From an uncultured Collinsella sp. (GTDB lineage: Bacteria; Actinomycetota; Coriobacteriia; Coriobacteriales; Coriobacteriaceae): a stretch of 12,547 bases of DNA. Below the pieces are notes generated by a model. That model was not told where the DNA came from. It saw only the letters and a program-made list of their open reading frames with translations, and ran no database searches. The translations under genes and the position numbers were made by a program. Where the stretch lies: assembly GCA_934617135.1 (NCBI GenBank), contig CAKTUC010000035.1:1-12547 (forward strand), written 5' to 3'. The stretch's first letter is position 1. Every line of letters begins with the position of its first letter. Below, one piece after another: positions 6,442-12,547 of the stretch.

Positions 6442-7662
6442 CTAGTTCTCGTCCTCAAACATACCACCCGCGACGACCTCGTACATATGCTCGAGCTCCA
6501 AACGGTCCATCAAAAGCGGGACAGGATACAGCGGATTGGCCTCGGCATCGGCATGGGCGGCCATTTGCGGAATATCGGAGCGGCGAATACCCGAGACGTA
6601 TTTAGGAATTCCCAAGGCATCGTTCATGCGATCGACCCAATCGATAAAGGCCTCGGCAGCCAAGCCGTCCTGCGAGTTAGCCGGCGCAATGCCCGCCATG
6701 CGAGCAAGATCGGCAAGCTTGGGAGCGGCAGCTTCGCCATAAGCGCGAAGCATGTGCGGCAGGATAATGGCGTTGGCCAAACCGTGCGGAATGCCGTATC
6801 GGCCACCCAGACTGTGCGCGATGGCATGCACATATCCAACATAGGAGCGCGTAAATGCGACGCCCGCCTTATACGCCGCCGAAAGCATATTGCGACGCGC
6901 ACGCATGTTGTCGCCATGCTCATAGGCCTCGAGCAAATTGTCGTGGATGAGCTGAACCGCTTGGCGCGCCATCTTGCGCGTGTAGGGCGTGGTGCTACGG
7001 CCGATAAAAGCCTCGACGGCATGCGTCAGAGCATCCATACCCGTCTGCCCCGTAATGGACGCCGGTAGCCCACGCGTAAACTCGGGGTCGTGCACCGCAA
7101 AGCGCGGAATGAGCACAAAGTCATTGATGGGGTACTTATAGTGCGTCTCGTCGTCGGTAATCACCGCCGCGAGCGTGACTTCGCTTCCCGTACCGGCGGT
7201 AGTGGGAACCGCGATAAGCAGCGGCAGGAGACGGTGAACACGCAACAGGCCGCGCATCTTGTTGATGGGTTTGTTTGGCTGCGCAATGCGTGCGCCCACG
7301 CCCTTGGCGCAGTCCATGGCCGAACCGCCACCAAAGCCGATAATGGCACGGCAGTCGTTCTCGCGGTACAGCGCCGCTGCTTCCTCCACATTCGAGACCG
7401 TGGGGTTCGCACGCGTTTCGGCATAGACCGTAACGCCAATCCCCTTGGACGCGAGCGCGCGCTCGAGTGATGCCGTAAGCCCCAGACGGGCGATACCAGG
7501 ATCCGTCACGATAAGGACCTGCTGTATCGAGCGCTTTTGGAACACCGCGGGCACATCCTCGGCATGCTCCAAAATGCGCGGCTCGGTATAGGGCAGAATC
7601 GGCAATGCGATGCGAAAAACCGTCTGATATGTTCGGCACCAGGCACGACGGGCTAGATGCAT
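6442..7662 (-). CDS. Iron-containing (group III) alcohol dehydrogenase
   Basis: The 406-residue NAD(P)-dependent enzyme of the Fe-ADH family interconverts alcohols and aldehydes or ketones. It has the nucleotide-binding GGGSAMDCAKG (111-121), PTTAGTGSEVT (154-163) and the metal set Asp210, His214, His279 and His293, at the same spacing as in FucO (D-x3-H; H-x13-H). I start at the ATG at 7662, which has AAGGAG eight bases upstream; an in-frame ATG 57 bases earlier has no such site and would run across a palindrome. The N-terminal stretch before the Rossmann part (about 40 residues, with Arg/Trp-rich MHLARRAWCRTYQTVF) is longer than in FucO. It is the first gene of a two-gene operon with the aldehyde dehydrogenase. 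Confidence 0.93.
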   Translation of the reverse strand: MHLARRAWCRTYQTVFRIALPILPYTEPRILEHAEDVPAVFQKRSIQQVLIVTDPGIARLGLTASLERALASKGIGVTVYAETRANPTVSNVEEAAALYRENDCRAIIGFGGGSAMDCAKGVGARIAQPNKPINKMRGLLRVHRLLPLLIAVPTTAGTGSEVTLAAVITDDETHYKYPINDFVLIPRFAVHDPEFTRGLPASITGQTGMDALTHAVEAFIGRSTTPYTRKMARQAVQLIHDNLLEAYEHGDNMRARRNMLSAAYKAGVAFTRSYVGYVHAIAHSLGGRYGIPHGLANAIILPHMLRAYGEAAAPKLADLARMAGIAPANSQDGLAAEAFIDWVDRMNDALGIPKYVSGIRRSDIPQMAAHADAEANPLYPVPLLMDRLELEHMYEVVAGGMFEDEN

Positions 7663-7680
7663 AAAGGAAACTCCTTCATT

Positions 7681-7714
7681 TGTTGATGGGTCAACATTTG
7701 CTCGACCGATTGTA
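7681..7714 (-). promoter_or_regulatory. Candidate -10 box and palindromic operator of the alcohol dehydrogenase operon
   Basis: TACAAT (7709-7714, minus strand) is a plausible -10 box with no clear -35. Between it and the ribosome site lies TGTTGATGGGTCAACA (7681-7696), perfect 6-bp arms around a 4-base centre. Its place fits an operator or a leader hairpin. TGTTGA also occurs once more, at 7755-7760 on the same strand. Confidence 0.35.
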
Positions 7715-7850
7715 CTCACCGAGGGACGCAGGCAGCACGGTAATCGTTAATCAATCAACATCTTCATATTGTTCGGAGCTCCCCGGCGTCATCCGGTGTT
7801 AGTCTTTCAGAGTCCATTGGATTCACGTCCGCCGCAAAGGAGGCGCAAAG

Positions 7851-8744
7851 GTGCATGACATCTGGAACCCCTGGCATGGCTGCACGCGCGTCAGCGAGGG
7901 ATGCGACAACTGCTACATGTATTACATGGACGGACAACGCGGTATCGACCCCTCCGTGATTAGAAAAAGCAAGTCGGGCTTCACCTATCCCCTCCAACGC
8001 CGACGAGACGGCAGCTACAAAGTTCGCGCCGGCGAGCTTATCCGCATCTGCATGACAAGTGATTTCCTGTTGCCCGAAGCCGATCCCTGGCGACCAGAGG
8101 TATGGGATATCATCCGCCAGAGACCCGACGTAAAGTTCTTCATTCTGACCAAACGTCCCGAGCGCTTTAACGAGTGTCTTCCCGACGACTGGGGCGATGG
8201 CTGGCAAAACGTCATGCTCAACGTAACCTGCGAAAACCAGCGCAGGGCAAATGAGCGGATTCCCCTCCTGCTCGCCACGCCGGCCGCACACCGCGGCATC
8301 ATGTGTGCGCCGTTCATCGGAAGCGTATCGGTCGAGAAGGCCGCTCCCGGCAGTCTAGGAAAGCCCGACGGCATCGAGCAGGCCATAGTGGGCGGAGAAA
8401 ACTACGCAGGAGCGCGTCCCTGTCATTACGAATGGGTGCGCGATTTGCACGCTGAATGCGTGGCAGCAGACGTAACGTTCGCTTTCATCGAAACCGGCAG
8501 CACTTTTGTAAAAGATGGGCGAACATATCACCTTCGTGGCAAAAATCTGCAAAGCAAGCAGGCATGGAAATCAGGTCTCCAGCACCGCGGCCGCCAAATC
8601 GAATGGGACCTAAGGGACCCGCTCGGCCTGGAAATCCCCAGCTCGGAGCTTTGGGATCCACCGTATTTTGAGTGGTGTGAAACCTGCGGAAGCAAGTTCA
8701 TCTGCAACGGCTGCGTCCGCTGCGGATTATGCGGCCGTTGTTAA
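7851..8744 (+). CDS. DUF5131 (phage Gp37/Gp68-like) three-Cys-motif protein
   Basis: The 297-residue protein starts with GTG; AAAGGAGG stands seven bases before it, and MHDIWNPWHGCTRVSEGCDN is the family's usual beginning. Cys11, Cys18 and Cys21 make a CX6CX2C motif reminiscent of a radical-SAM iron-sulfur site. KFFILTKRPERF (95-106), NVTCENQ (124-130) and IVGGENYAGARPC (179-191) are family blocks. The C-terminus is a striking cysteine tail: Cys276, 279, 285, 288, 291, 294 and 297, the last being the final residue, which could hold another metal cluster or zinc. The family's biochemical role is not established; members often sit beside a partner called TcmP, and none is seen here. It is divergent from the alcohol dehydrogenase operon and lies 157 bases before rubrerythrin. 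Confidence 0.85.
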   Translation: MHDIWNPWHGCTRVSEGCDNCYMYYMDGQRGIDPSVIRKSKSGFTYPLQRRRDGSYKVRAGELIRICMTSDFLLPEADPWRPEVWDIIRQRPDVKFFILTKRPERFNECLPDDWGDGWQNVMLNVTCENQRRANERIPLLLATPAAHRGIMCAPFIGSVSVEKAAPGSLGKPDGIEQAIVGGENYAGARPCHYEWVRDLHAECVAADVTFAFIETGSTFVKDGRTYHLRGKNLQSKQAWKSGLQHRGRQIEWDLRDPLGLEIPSSELWDPPYFEWCETCGSKFICNGCVRCGLCGRC

Positions 8745-8759
8745 ATGGCGGTTGCAAAA

Positions 8760-8787
8760 TTGTTTTATTAAAAATCATTCCTAATAG
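8760..8787 (+). promoter_or_regulatory. Candidate rubrerythrin promoter
   Basis: TTGTTT (8760-8765) and TAATAG (8782-8787) are 16 bases apart in an AT-rich stretch that stands out from its surroundings. Transcription would start near 8794 and give a leader of about 108 bases. A second TAATAG at 8814-8819 is an alternative -10. Confidence 0.45.
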
Positions 8788-8832
8788 GCTTCACATTCAG
8801 TCTCATTTATGGATAATAGAACTCGTCAAGAC

Positions 8833-8871
8833 GCGCGTCCGGAGAGGGCCCTTACGGGACCGGACAAGCGC
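8833..8871 (+). promoter_or_regulatory. Structured 5' leader hairpin of the rubrerythrin mRNA
   Basis: GCGCGTCCGG (8833-8842) pairs with CCGGAC (8860-8865) and, past a two-base AA bulge, GCGC (8868-8871). Inside the loop CCC TTAC GGG can form a second small helix. No T run follows, so it is not a plain terminator; it ends 17 bases before the ribosome site. A stability or regulatory role is inferred. Confidence 0.5.
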
Positions 8872-8901
8872 CCCATCGCCATCGATCGAAAGGATCGAAT
8901 C

Positions 8902-9462
8902 ATGAAGTTTGTTTGCCCCGTTTGCGGTTATGTGGAAGAGTTCGACGGCGACCAGCTGCCCGAGGACTTCAAGTGCCCCCAGTGCGGCGTCCCCGGTTCT
9001 CGTTTCCTGAAGCAGGAGGAGGGCCAGCTCGAGTGGACTGCCGAGCACGTCGTGGGCGTCGCCAAGATGGAGGGCGTCTCCGAGGATATCGTTGCCGACC
9101 TGCGCGCCAACTTTGAGGGCGAGTGCTCCGAGGTCGGTATGTACCTGGCCATGGCTCGTGTCGCTCATCGCGAGGGCTATCCCGAGATCGGCCTGTACTG
9201 GGAGAAGGCTGCCTATGAGGAGGCCGAGCATGCCGCCAAGTTCGCTGAGCTCCTGGGCGAGGTCGTGACCGACTCCACCAAGAAGAACCTCGAGATGCGT
9301 GTTGAGGCCGAGAACGGCGCCACCGCCGGTAAGACCGATCTTGCCAAGCGCGCCAAGGCCGCTGGCCTCGATGCCATCCACGACACCGTGCACGAGATGG
9401 CTCGCGACGAGGCTCGCCACGGCAAGGCTTTCGCCGGCCTGCTCAAGCGCTACTTCGACTAA
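8902..9462 (+). CDS. rbr: Reverse rubrerythrin (rubredoxin domain first)
   Basis: The 186-residue protein is a non-haem iron peroxidase that uses reduced pyridine nucleotide, through electron-carrier proteins, to remove hydrogen peroxide and oxygen in the cytoplasm of anaerobes. The N-terminal rubredoxin-like domain (1-36) has CPVCGY (Cys5, Cys8) and CPQCGVPG (Cys25, Cys28). The ferritin-like diiron domain (about 50-186) carries the ligand candidates Glu74/77, Glu107/His110 ([10 protein letters not shown]), Glu133/135 and Glu170/His173 ([10 protein letters not shown]). The order is the reverse of classical rubrerythrin and matches the clostridial oxygen-induced RevRbr. AAAGGA lies seven bases before the chosen ATG; the frame is open 93 bases further up, but that part is the leader hairpin. 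Codon use is strongly biased to GAG, CTG, GGC and AAG, as in highly expressed genes. Confidence 0.95.
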   Translation: MKFVCPVCGYVEEFDGDQLPEDFKCPQCGVPGSRFLKQEEGQLEWTAEHVVGVAKMEGVSEDIVADLRANFEGECSEVGMYLAMARVAHREGYPEIGLYWEKAAYEEAEHAAKFAELLGEVVTDSTKKNLEMRVEAENGATAGKTDLAKRAKAAGLDAIHDTVHEMARDEARHGKAFAGLLKRYFD

Positions 9463-9495
9463 GCCAACCGCCTGAGAGATAATCTTTAGCTCGAT

Positions 9496-9526
9496 AAGGC
9501 CCGGACCGCATGGTTCGGGCCTTTTT
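9496..9526 (+). terminator. Rho-independent terminator of rubrerythrin
   Basis: AAGGCCCGGACC pairs with GGTTCGGGCCTT across a GCAT loop, followed by TTTTT (9522-9526). The stem of about twelve pairs with one G-U lies 33 bases after the rubrerythrin stop. Confidence 0.92.
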
Positions 9527-9591
9527 GTGTCTCGAGGACTCGTTAACGCCCTGAAATAGGACCGCCTTAGGCATTGGCATCTCGTCAAAAA

Positions 9592-9714
9592 CTAAGTGAG
9601 TAGACTTTTTTGAACTTGCCGAGCACACCATCCATATTGCTTTATAAAGCCGCAGGTAAATGACTTGTTGCAAAACGGCCTGGTCGCCAAAGTGCCAAAA
9701 GTCTACTCACTTAG
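9592..9714. repeat. 123-bp repeat copy A with 18-bp terminal inverted repeats
   Basis: CTAAGTGAGTAGACTTTT (9592-9609) and AAAAGTCTACTCACTTAG (9697-9714) are perfect 18-bp inverted repeats. The whole 123-bp unit matches copy B at 11013-11135 with no gap and about 20 mismatches counted by eye. It has no coding frame of its own. Both ends contain TA one base inside. The right end carries the last codons and stop of the nuclease-like gene. On the minus strand the element is followed by TTTTT (9587-9591), so this copy could also act as that gene's terminator. It looks like a small non-autonomous element (MITE) or an intergenic palindromic repeat. Confidence 0.9.
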
Positions 9715-10836
9715 AACCGCAGCCGTCCACGATCGAGCTGTTTTGTGTCTAACGGGCATCTTTCCGTCAATTACTCCCAATTTTGTCCAGTCAACGAATA
9801 GTTCAGACCGAAGTAATGTCTCAGCCCTTTGCTCATCTGAGCTTTTATCACGATATTCAGCATCGAGCATCCTGCATACGGCCTTAACGATCGCGCGGAA
9901 TCTATCCTCATCGGATATCTGTCTGTGTGTCAGAAGAAGTACATCGTAGCCCATGGCCTGAAGGGCTGTCATGCGGTCAGCGTCACGCAAGCCATCCCCT
10001 GCGCGTCCGTGCGAGGCCTTCCCCTGGCATTCAATGGCCACCTGTCGCCTGCCGTCCGTCGAAGAAAGAAGTAGGTCGATATATACACGGGACTTTCCCA
10101 CAATCGCTCGAGCACTTGTGCTTAGCGTCACTTCGACATTGAGCTCTATGCCGCAAAACCCTTCGCCTCCCAGGGCTCGCGGCAGTCCAAGCAACAAATA
10201 CGCCTCGACCTCAAAAGGCGACGCGGCACCCAATGGAACGAGTTGCGATACCGCCATAAATCTATTGCCGTAACGCATCCCGCAAACATCTGAACAAAAA
10301 CGGTCAAGGTCTCTGCCCAAAACCAAAGCGTCTCGACGCCATAAATTTGAAGCGGTGCCGTCTTCGGACGGGCAGCGCACCCAACCGAACGTTGTCGAAA
10401 TCGCGCCCGAATCAATTGCGCGCGTAAGCTCCGCCTCAAGTGCCGCCGGCAGAGCGCACACCGCAAACAAGCCACACATCTCCGCCAATACCAAAAGAAG
10501 CTGAAGATCCGTCAGATGCCGCGACATGATGAATGCCGTCAGTAGAGGAGACGTAACCAAAAATCCATGCTCCGTTTCCAGCACGGATTCCCTGGGGAGC
10601 TCACCAAGGAACAGCCGCTGCCTAATGCTGGCAGGGCAAGTCCGTTTGTTTCTCGTCCGAACCAATGTATACAGCGGAAAACCGAGCGCAACCGCAGCCG
10701 TCGGGTTACGGGCGAGTTCATATCGCTGCCGGTCTTCTTCCGGCCGTGGAAGCGGCGGACACAAAGCGCGGACCTGAGGGGGCAAACGCCAGTACCTAAA
10801 AGCCGATATGTCACAAAGCAAATCCTTCATAAGCAC
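9703..10836 (-). CDS. Putative nuclease-like protein with DUF559/Vsr-type PD-(D/E)XK fold
   Basis: The 377-residue protein is not one I can name. The C-terminal part (about 200-325) has the pattern of DUF559/Vsr-like restriction-fold nucleases: Glu209 in SPFEVEAYLLL, Asp254 in VYIDLLL, Glu269-x-Gln271 in VAIECQGK, then Asp287-Arg288 and LQAMGYDVLLLTHRQI. The middle SPLLTAFIMSRHLTDLQLLLV (96-116) resembles the region before the nuclease in AbiEi-like proteins, so kinship with that antitoxin group is possible. The start is weak: GTG at 10836 or ATG at 10830, neither with a clear ribosome site. The stop and the last three codons (Leu-Ser-Glu) lie in repeat copy A. It has less biased codons than rubrerythrin or the PTS genes, in line with accessory DNA. 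It is convergent with rubrerythrin. Confidence 0.7.
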   Translation of the reverse strand: MLMKDLLCDISAFRYWRLPPQVRALCPPLPRPEEDRQRYELARNPTAAVALGFPLYTLVRTRNKRTCPASIRQRLFLGELPRESVLETEHGFLVTSPLLTAFIMSRHLTDLQLLLVLAEMCGLFAVCALPAALEAELTRAIDSGAISTTFGWVRCPSEDGTASNLWRRDALVLGRDLDRFCSDVCGMRYGNRFMAVSQLVPLGAASPFEVEAYLLLGLPRALGGEGFCGIELNVEVTLSTSARAIVGKSRVYIDLLLSSTDGRRQVAIECQGKASHGRAGDGLRDADRMTALQAMGYDVLLLTHRQISDEDRFRAIVKAVCRMLDAEYRDKSSDEQRAETLLRSELFVDWTKLGVIDGKMPVRHKTARSWTAAVLSE

Positions 10837-10913
10837 AGGAAAACACGAATTTCAACCCAATCGGTCTCGCATTGGCGCGAACGCACCAAAAGATGGCGTC
10901 GAACGGACTGCTA

Positions 10914-10981
10914 AGTTTTCAACAGCCCTCCCCAACTGACCAAAAGCTTGCCGAGAACTGGACGAAGCCCTGTTGAAAACT
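10914..10981. repeat. 68-bp palindromic element upstream of the nuclease-like gene
   Basis: AGTTTTCAACAG (10914-10925) and CTGTTGAAAACT (10970-10981) are perfect 12-bp inverted repeats around 44 bases. The plus strand continues with CCTTTTATTT. The centre has CTTGCCGAG, also present in repeat copy A (9615-9623). It lies between the start of the nuclease-like gene and copy B. The 10837-11123 gap otherwise holds copy B and no clear promoter or gene. Confidence 0.7.
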
Positions 10982-11012
10982 CCTTTTATTTCTCACGCCG
11001 AAGCTTTGCGCG

Positions 11013-11135
11013 GCAAGTGAGTAGACTTTTTGGAACATCCCGAGCAGACCGGTCATCTTGCTTTTCAAAACCACAGGTAGATAGCTTGTTACAAAACTGC
11101 CTGGTCGCCAAAGTGCCACAAGTCTACTCACTTAG
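11013..11135. repeat. 123-bp repeat copy B with 14-bp terminal inverted repeats
   Basis: AAGTGAGTAGACTT (11015-11028) and AAGTCTACTCACTT (11120-11133) are perfect inverted repeats. The unit has the same length and orientation as copy A. The best kept parts are the two ends and GCCTGGTCGCCAAAGTGCCA (11099-11118), identical in both copies. The outer left bases are GC here but CT in copy A, so this end has decayed or marks the true border. The right end supplies the stop codon of the MocR-type regulator. Confidence 0.9.
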
Positions 11136-12547
11136 GTTGCAGAGCGCCCCCGTTAGCTGCAATTCCAAGGTATTAAGCACTATCGGGCTCAGATCGTCAT
11201 ACTGGACAAGAATTTGAGTTGAGTTTTCAGGGACAGATGCGCCATCGGTACACCAAAAACAGTCACTGATACCGATAAAAGGGATACTCGAGTGCATGAG
11301 GGCCCGTGCAAAAGAGCTTCCGCCCGCTTCGCACTCCGCAACCACGGTGCAGTAAAGGCCCGCGTCTGCATGCTCGATCGACACCTCCCCTGTCGGAAAC
11401 GCCTTGCGCACAAGCGCCACCAGGCCATCGCGCGCCTCACGAGCACGTACGCGTACGCGGTTCACGTGTCGCTCGTAATCGCCCGATTCGAGCAAGCGGG
11501 CCAACGCGACCTGATCTACGGAGCTGACCGATGAGGCATAAAAACCAAGCTCACGTCTAAACCGATCCATCAGCTCATCCGGCAGCACCATATACGCCAA
11601 ACGCAGGGCCGATGACAGGCTCTTAGAAAAGGTATTGGTGTAGATGACCGATTGGGCAGCATCGATCGATGCGAGCGCTGGGATCGGCTTGCCAGCAAGG
11701 CGAAAATCGCAATCAAAGTCATCTTCGATGAGGTATCGACCCGACCGATCGGCAGCCCAGCTCAGCAGTGCGTAGCGACGCGCGATGCTCGTCACCAGGC
11801 CAGTCGGATATTGATGAGACGGCATTAGGTGAAGAACATCCGCCCCGGCATCGAGCAGCTCGCCCAAGTTAACGCCCTCACCATCCAGCGGAATATGCCG
11901 CACCTTGCAGCCCATGGCCTGATAGATGCGCGTCAGACGCAAGTAGCCCGGGTCCTCGACAGCGTATGTCTTGTCTGCGCCAAGCAGCTGAACCAACATG
12001 GTATCGAGCACCTGAGCGCCCGCACCGATGACGATGTTGTCGGGATTGACGTTCATGCCCCTCGTCCCGCGAAGATGATGCGCAATTGCATGCCGCAGCC
12101 GAGCGGTGCCTTGCACAGGTGCGGGCGAGAAGATTTCGCGCTCATCTTCGGAGGTCAGCGTTGCCCGCAGAGCACTTTGCCAGAGACGTGCGGCTTCCAA
12201 GGCGGAAGGAGAGAGCGGGGCGAATTGCTCGGGCTGCCCATCAGCATCATGTGCGTTAAGGCCCGCAGGAGCGGAATCTCGATCGGCATCCTCCGCAGCC
12301 GAAGCCAGAACCGGGACTTCGGGAAGCTCGCACGCATAGTAGCCACGGCGAGGCTTTGAGCAAATATAGCCCTCGGCAAGCAACTGGCTATATGCATTTT
12401 CGATCGTAATGACACTGATTCCCAGATGGCTGGCAAAGGCACGCTTGGACGGCAGGTGCTCCCCCGCCGCAATGCGACCAGCAACGATATCATCTCGAAT
12501 TTGCTGGTAAACATACTCATAGAGCGATGCTCCGCCACGTTGTTCCA
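11124..12547 (-). CDS. MocR/GntR-family regulator with aminotransferase-like domain (5' partial)
   Basis: The gene runs off the right edge; about 473 codons are visible (first whole codon at 12545) and only a few N-terminal residues should be missing. The N-terminal GntR winged helix reads LYEYVYQQIRDDIVAGRI, then LPSKRAFASHLGISVITIE and AYSQLLAEGYI. A linker leads to a fold-type I aminotransferase domain: IVIGAGAQVLDTML, VEDPGYLRL, HLMPSHQYPTGL, IEDDFDCDF and the PLP lysine in YTNTFSKSLSSALRLAYM. MocR proteins sense PLP or amino compounds and control genes such as pdx, gab or transport operons, often divergent from their own gene; the target here lies outside the window. The C-terminus (LTGALCNLSE) ends in repeat copy B, so the last three residues come from the repeat. 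Confidence 0.92.
   Translation of the reverse strand, partial: EQRGGASLYEYVYQQIRDDIVAGRIAAGEHLPSKRAFASHLGISVITIENAYSQLLAEGYICSKPRRGYYACELPEVPVLASAAEDADRDSAPAGLNAHDADGQPEQFAPLSPSALEAARLWQSALRATLTSEDEREIFSPAPVQGTARLRHAIAHHLRGTRGMNVNPDNIVIGAGAQVLDTMLVQLLGADKTYAVEDPGYLRLTRIYQAMGCKVRHIPLDGEGVNLGELLDAGADVLHLMPSHQYPTGLVTSIARRYALLSWAADRSGRYLIEDDFDCDFRLAGKPIPALASIDAAQSVIYTNTFSKSLSSALRLAYMVLPDELMDRFRRELGFYASSVSSVDQVALARLLESGDYERHVNRVRVRAREARDGLVALVRKAFPTGEVSIEHADAGLYCTVVAECEAGGSSFARALMHSSIPFIGISDCFWCTDGASVPENSTQILVQYDDLSPIVLNTLELQLTGALCNLSE

Noticed and set aside
8803-9588. Minus-strand open frame of 261 codons opposite rubrerythrin
   Set aside because: It covers a gene with all rubredoxin and diiron residues; its Leu/Gly/Ala-rich product reflects the strong codon bias of that gene, and it runs across the terminator.
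9665-9949. Plus-strand frame starting in repeat copy A, with a look-alike starting in copy B (10948-11217) that shares a VAKVP-VYSL stretch
   Set aside because: The likeness comes from the repeat itself; the frames diverge at once outside it and neither has a ribosome site. I treat the repeat as non-coding.
9592-11135. CRISPR array or integron-like array formed by the two repeats
   Set aside because: Only two long copies 1.4 kb apart with a gene between; no short regular spacing, no integrase.

Overview
The window reads like a chromosomal segment of a GC-rich, anaerobic, fermentative Gram-positive bacterium. Actinobacterial gut anaerobes of the class Coriobacteriia (Collinsella-like) are my best guess. 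The reasons are the codon use, strong AGGAGG-type ribosome sites, a PTS operon under LicT-type antitermination, a rubredoxin-first rubrerythrin, an iron-type alcohol dehydrogenase with its aldehyde dehydrogenase, and a standalone DUF5131 protein. The taxon is an inference; no rRNA or tRNA gene is visible.

Left part (1-4800, all minus strand). Read in the direction of transcription: a HIRAN-domain protein, an unlisted 59-residue charged protein, a calcineurin-like phosphoesterase, a terminator, a LicT/BglG-family antiterminator, a leader with a well-formed RAT (ribonucleic antiterminator) hairpin and a poly-U terminator, a PTS EIIBC permease, a ChbG/YdjC-type deacetylase, and a strong terminator at 24-58. 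The antiterminator, RAT, permease and deacetylase form one sugar-uptake unit: the PTS loads the antiterminator with phosphate according to sugar supply, and the antiterminator opens the leader. No phosphoglycosidase and no EIIA is present here. The antiterminator carries Ser where the second PRD1 phospho-histidine should be.

Middle (5050-9530). A two-gene minus-strand operon encodes an iron-type alcohol dehydrogenase and a class-3-like aldehyde dehydrogenase. Divergent from it on the plus strand are a GTG-started DUF5131 protein with an N-terminal CX6CX2C motif and a seven-cysteine tail, then a reverse rubrerythrin with a long structured leader and a textbook terminator.

Right part (9530-12547). 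A 377-residue protein with a DUF559/Vsr-like PD-(D/E)XK nuclease signature lies between two directly oriented 123-bp copies of an imperfect repeat whose ends are inverted repeats (18 bp perfect in one copy, 14 bp in the other). The stop codons of both the nuclease-like gene and the next gene, a MocR/GntR aminotransferase-type regulator cut by the window edge, lie at the same place inside the repeat, so both proteins end in Leu-Ser-Glu. A separate 68-bp palindromic element sits between the nuclease-like gene and the second copy. This repeat-nuclease arrangement is the most unusual part of the window.
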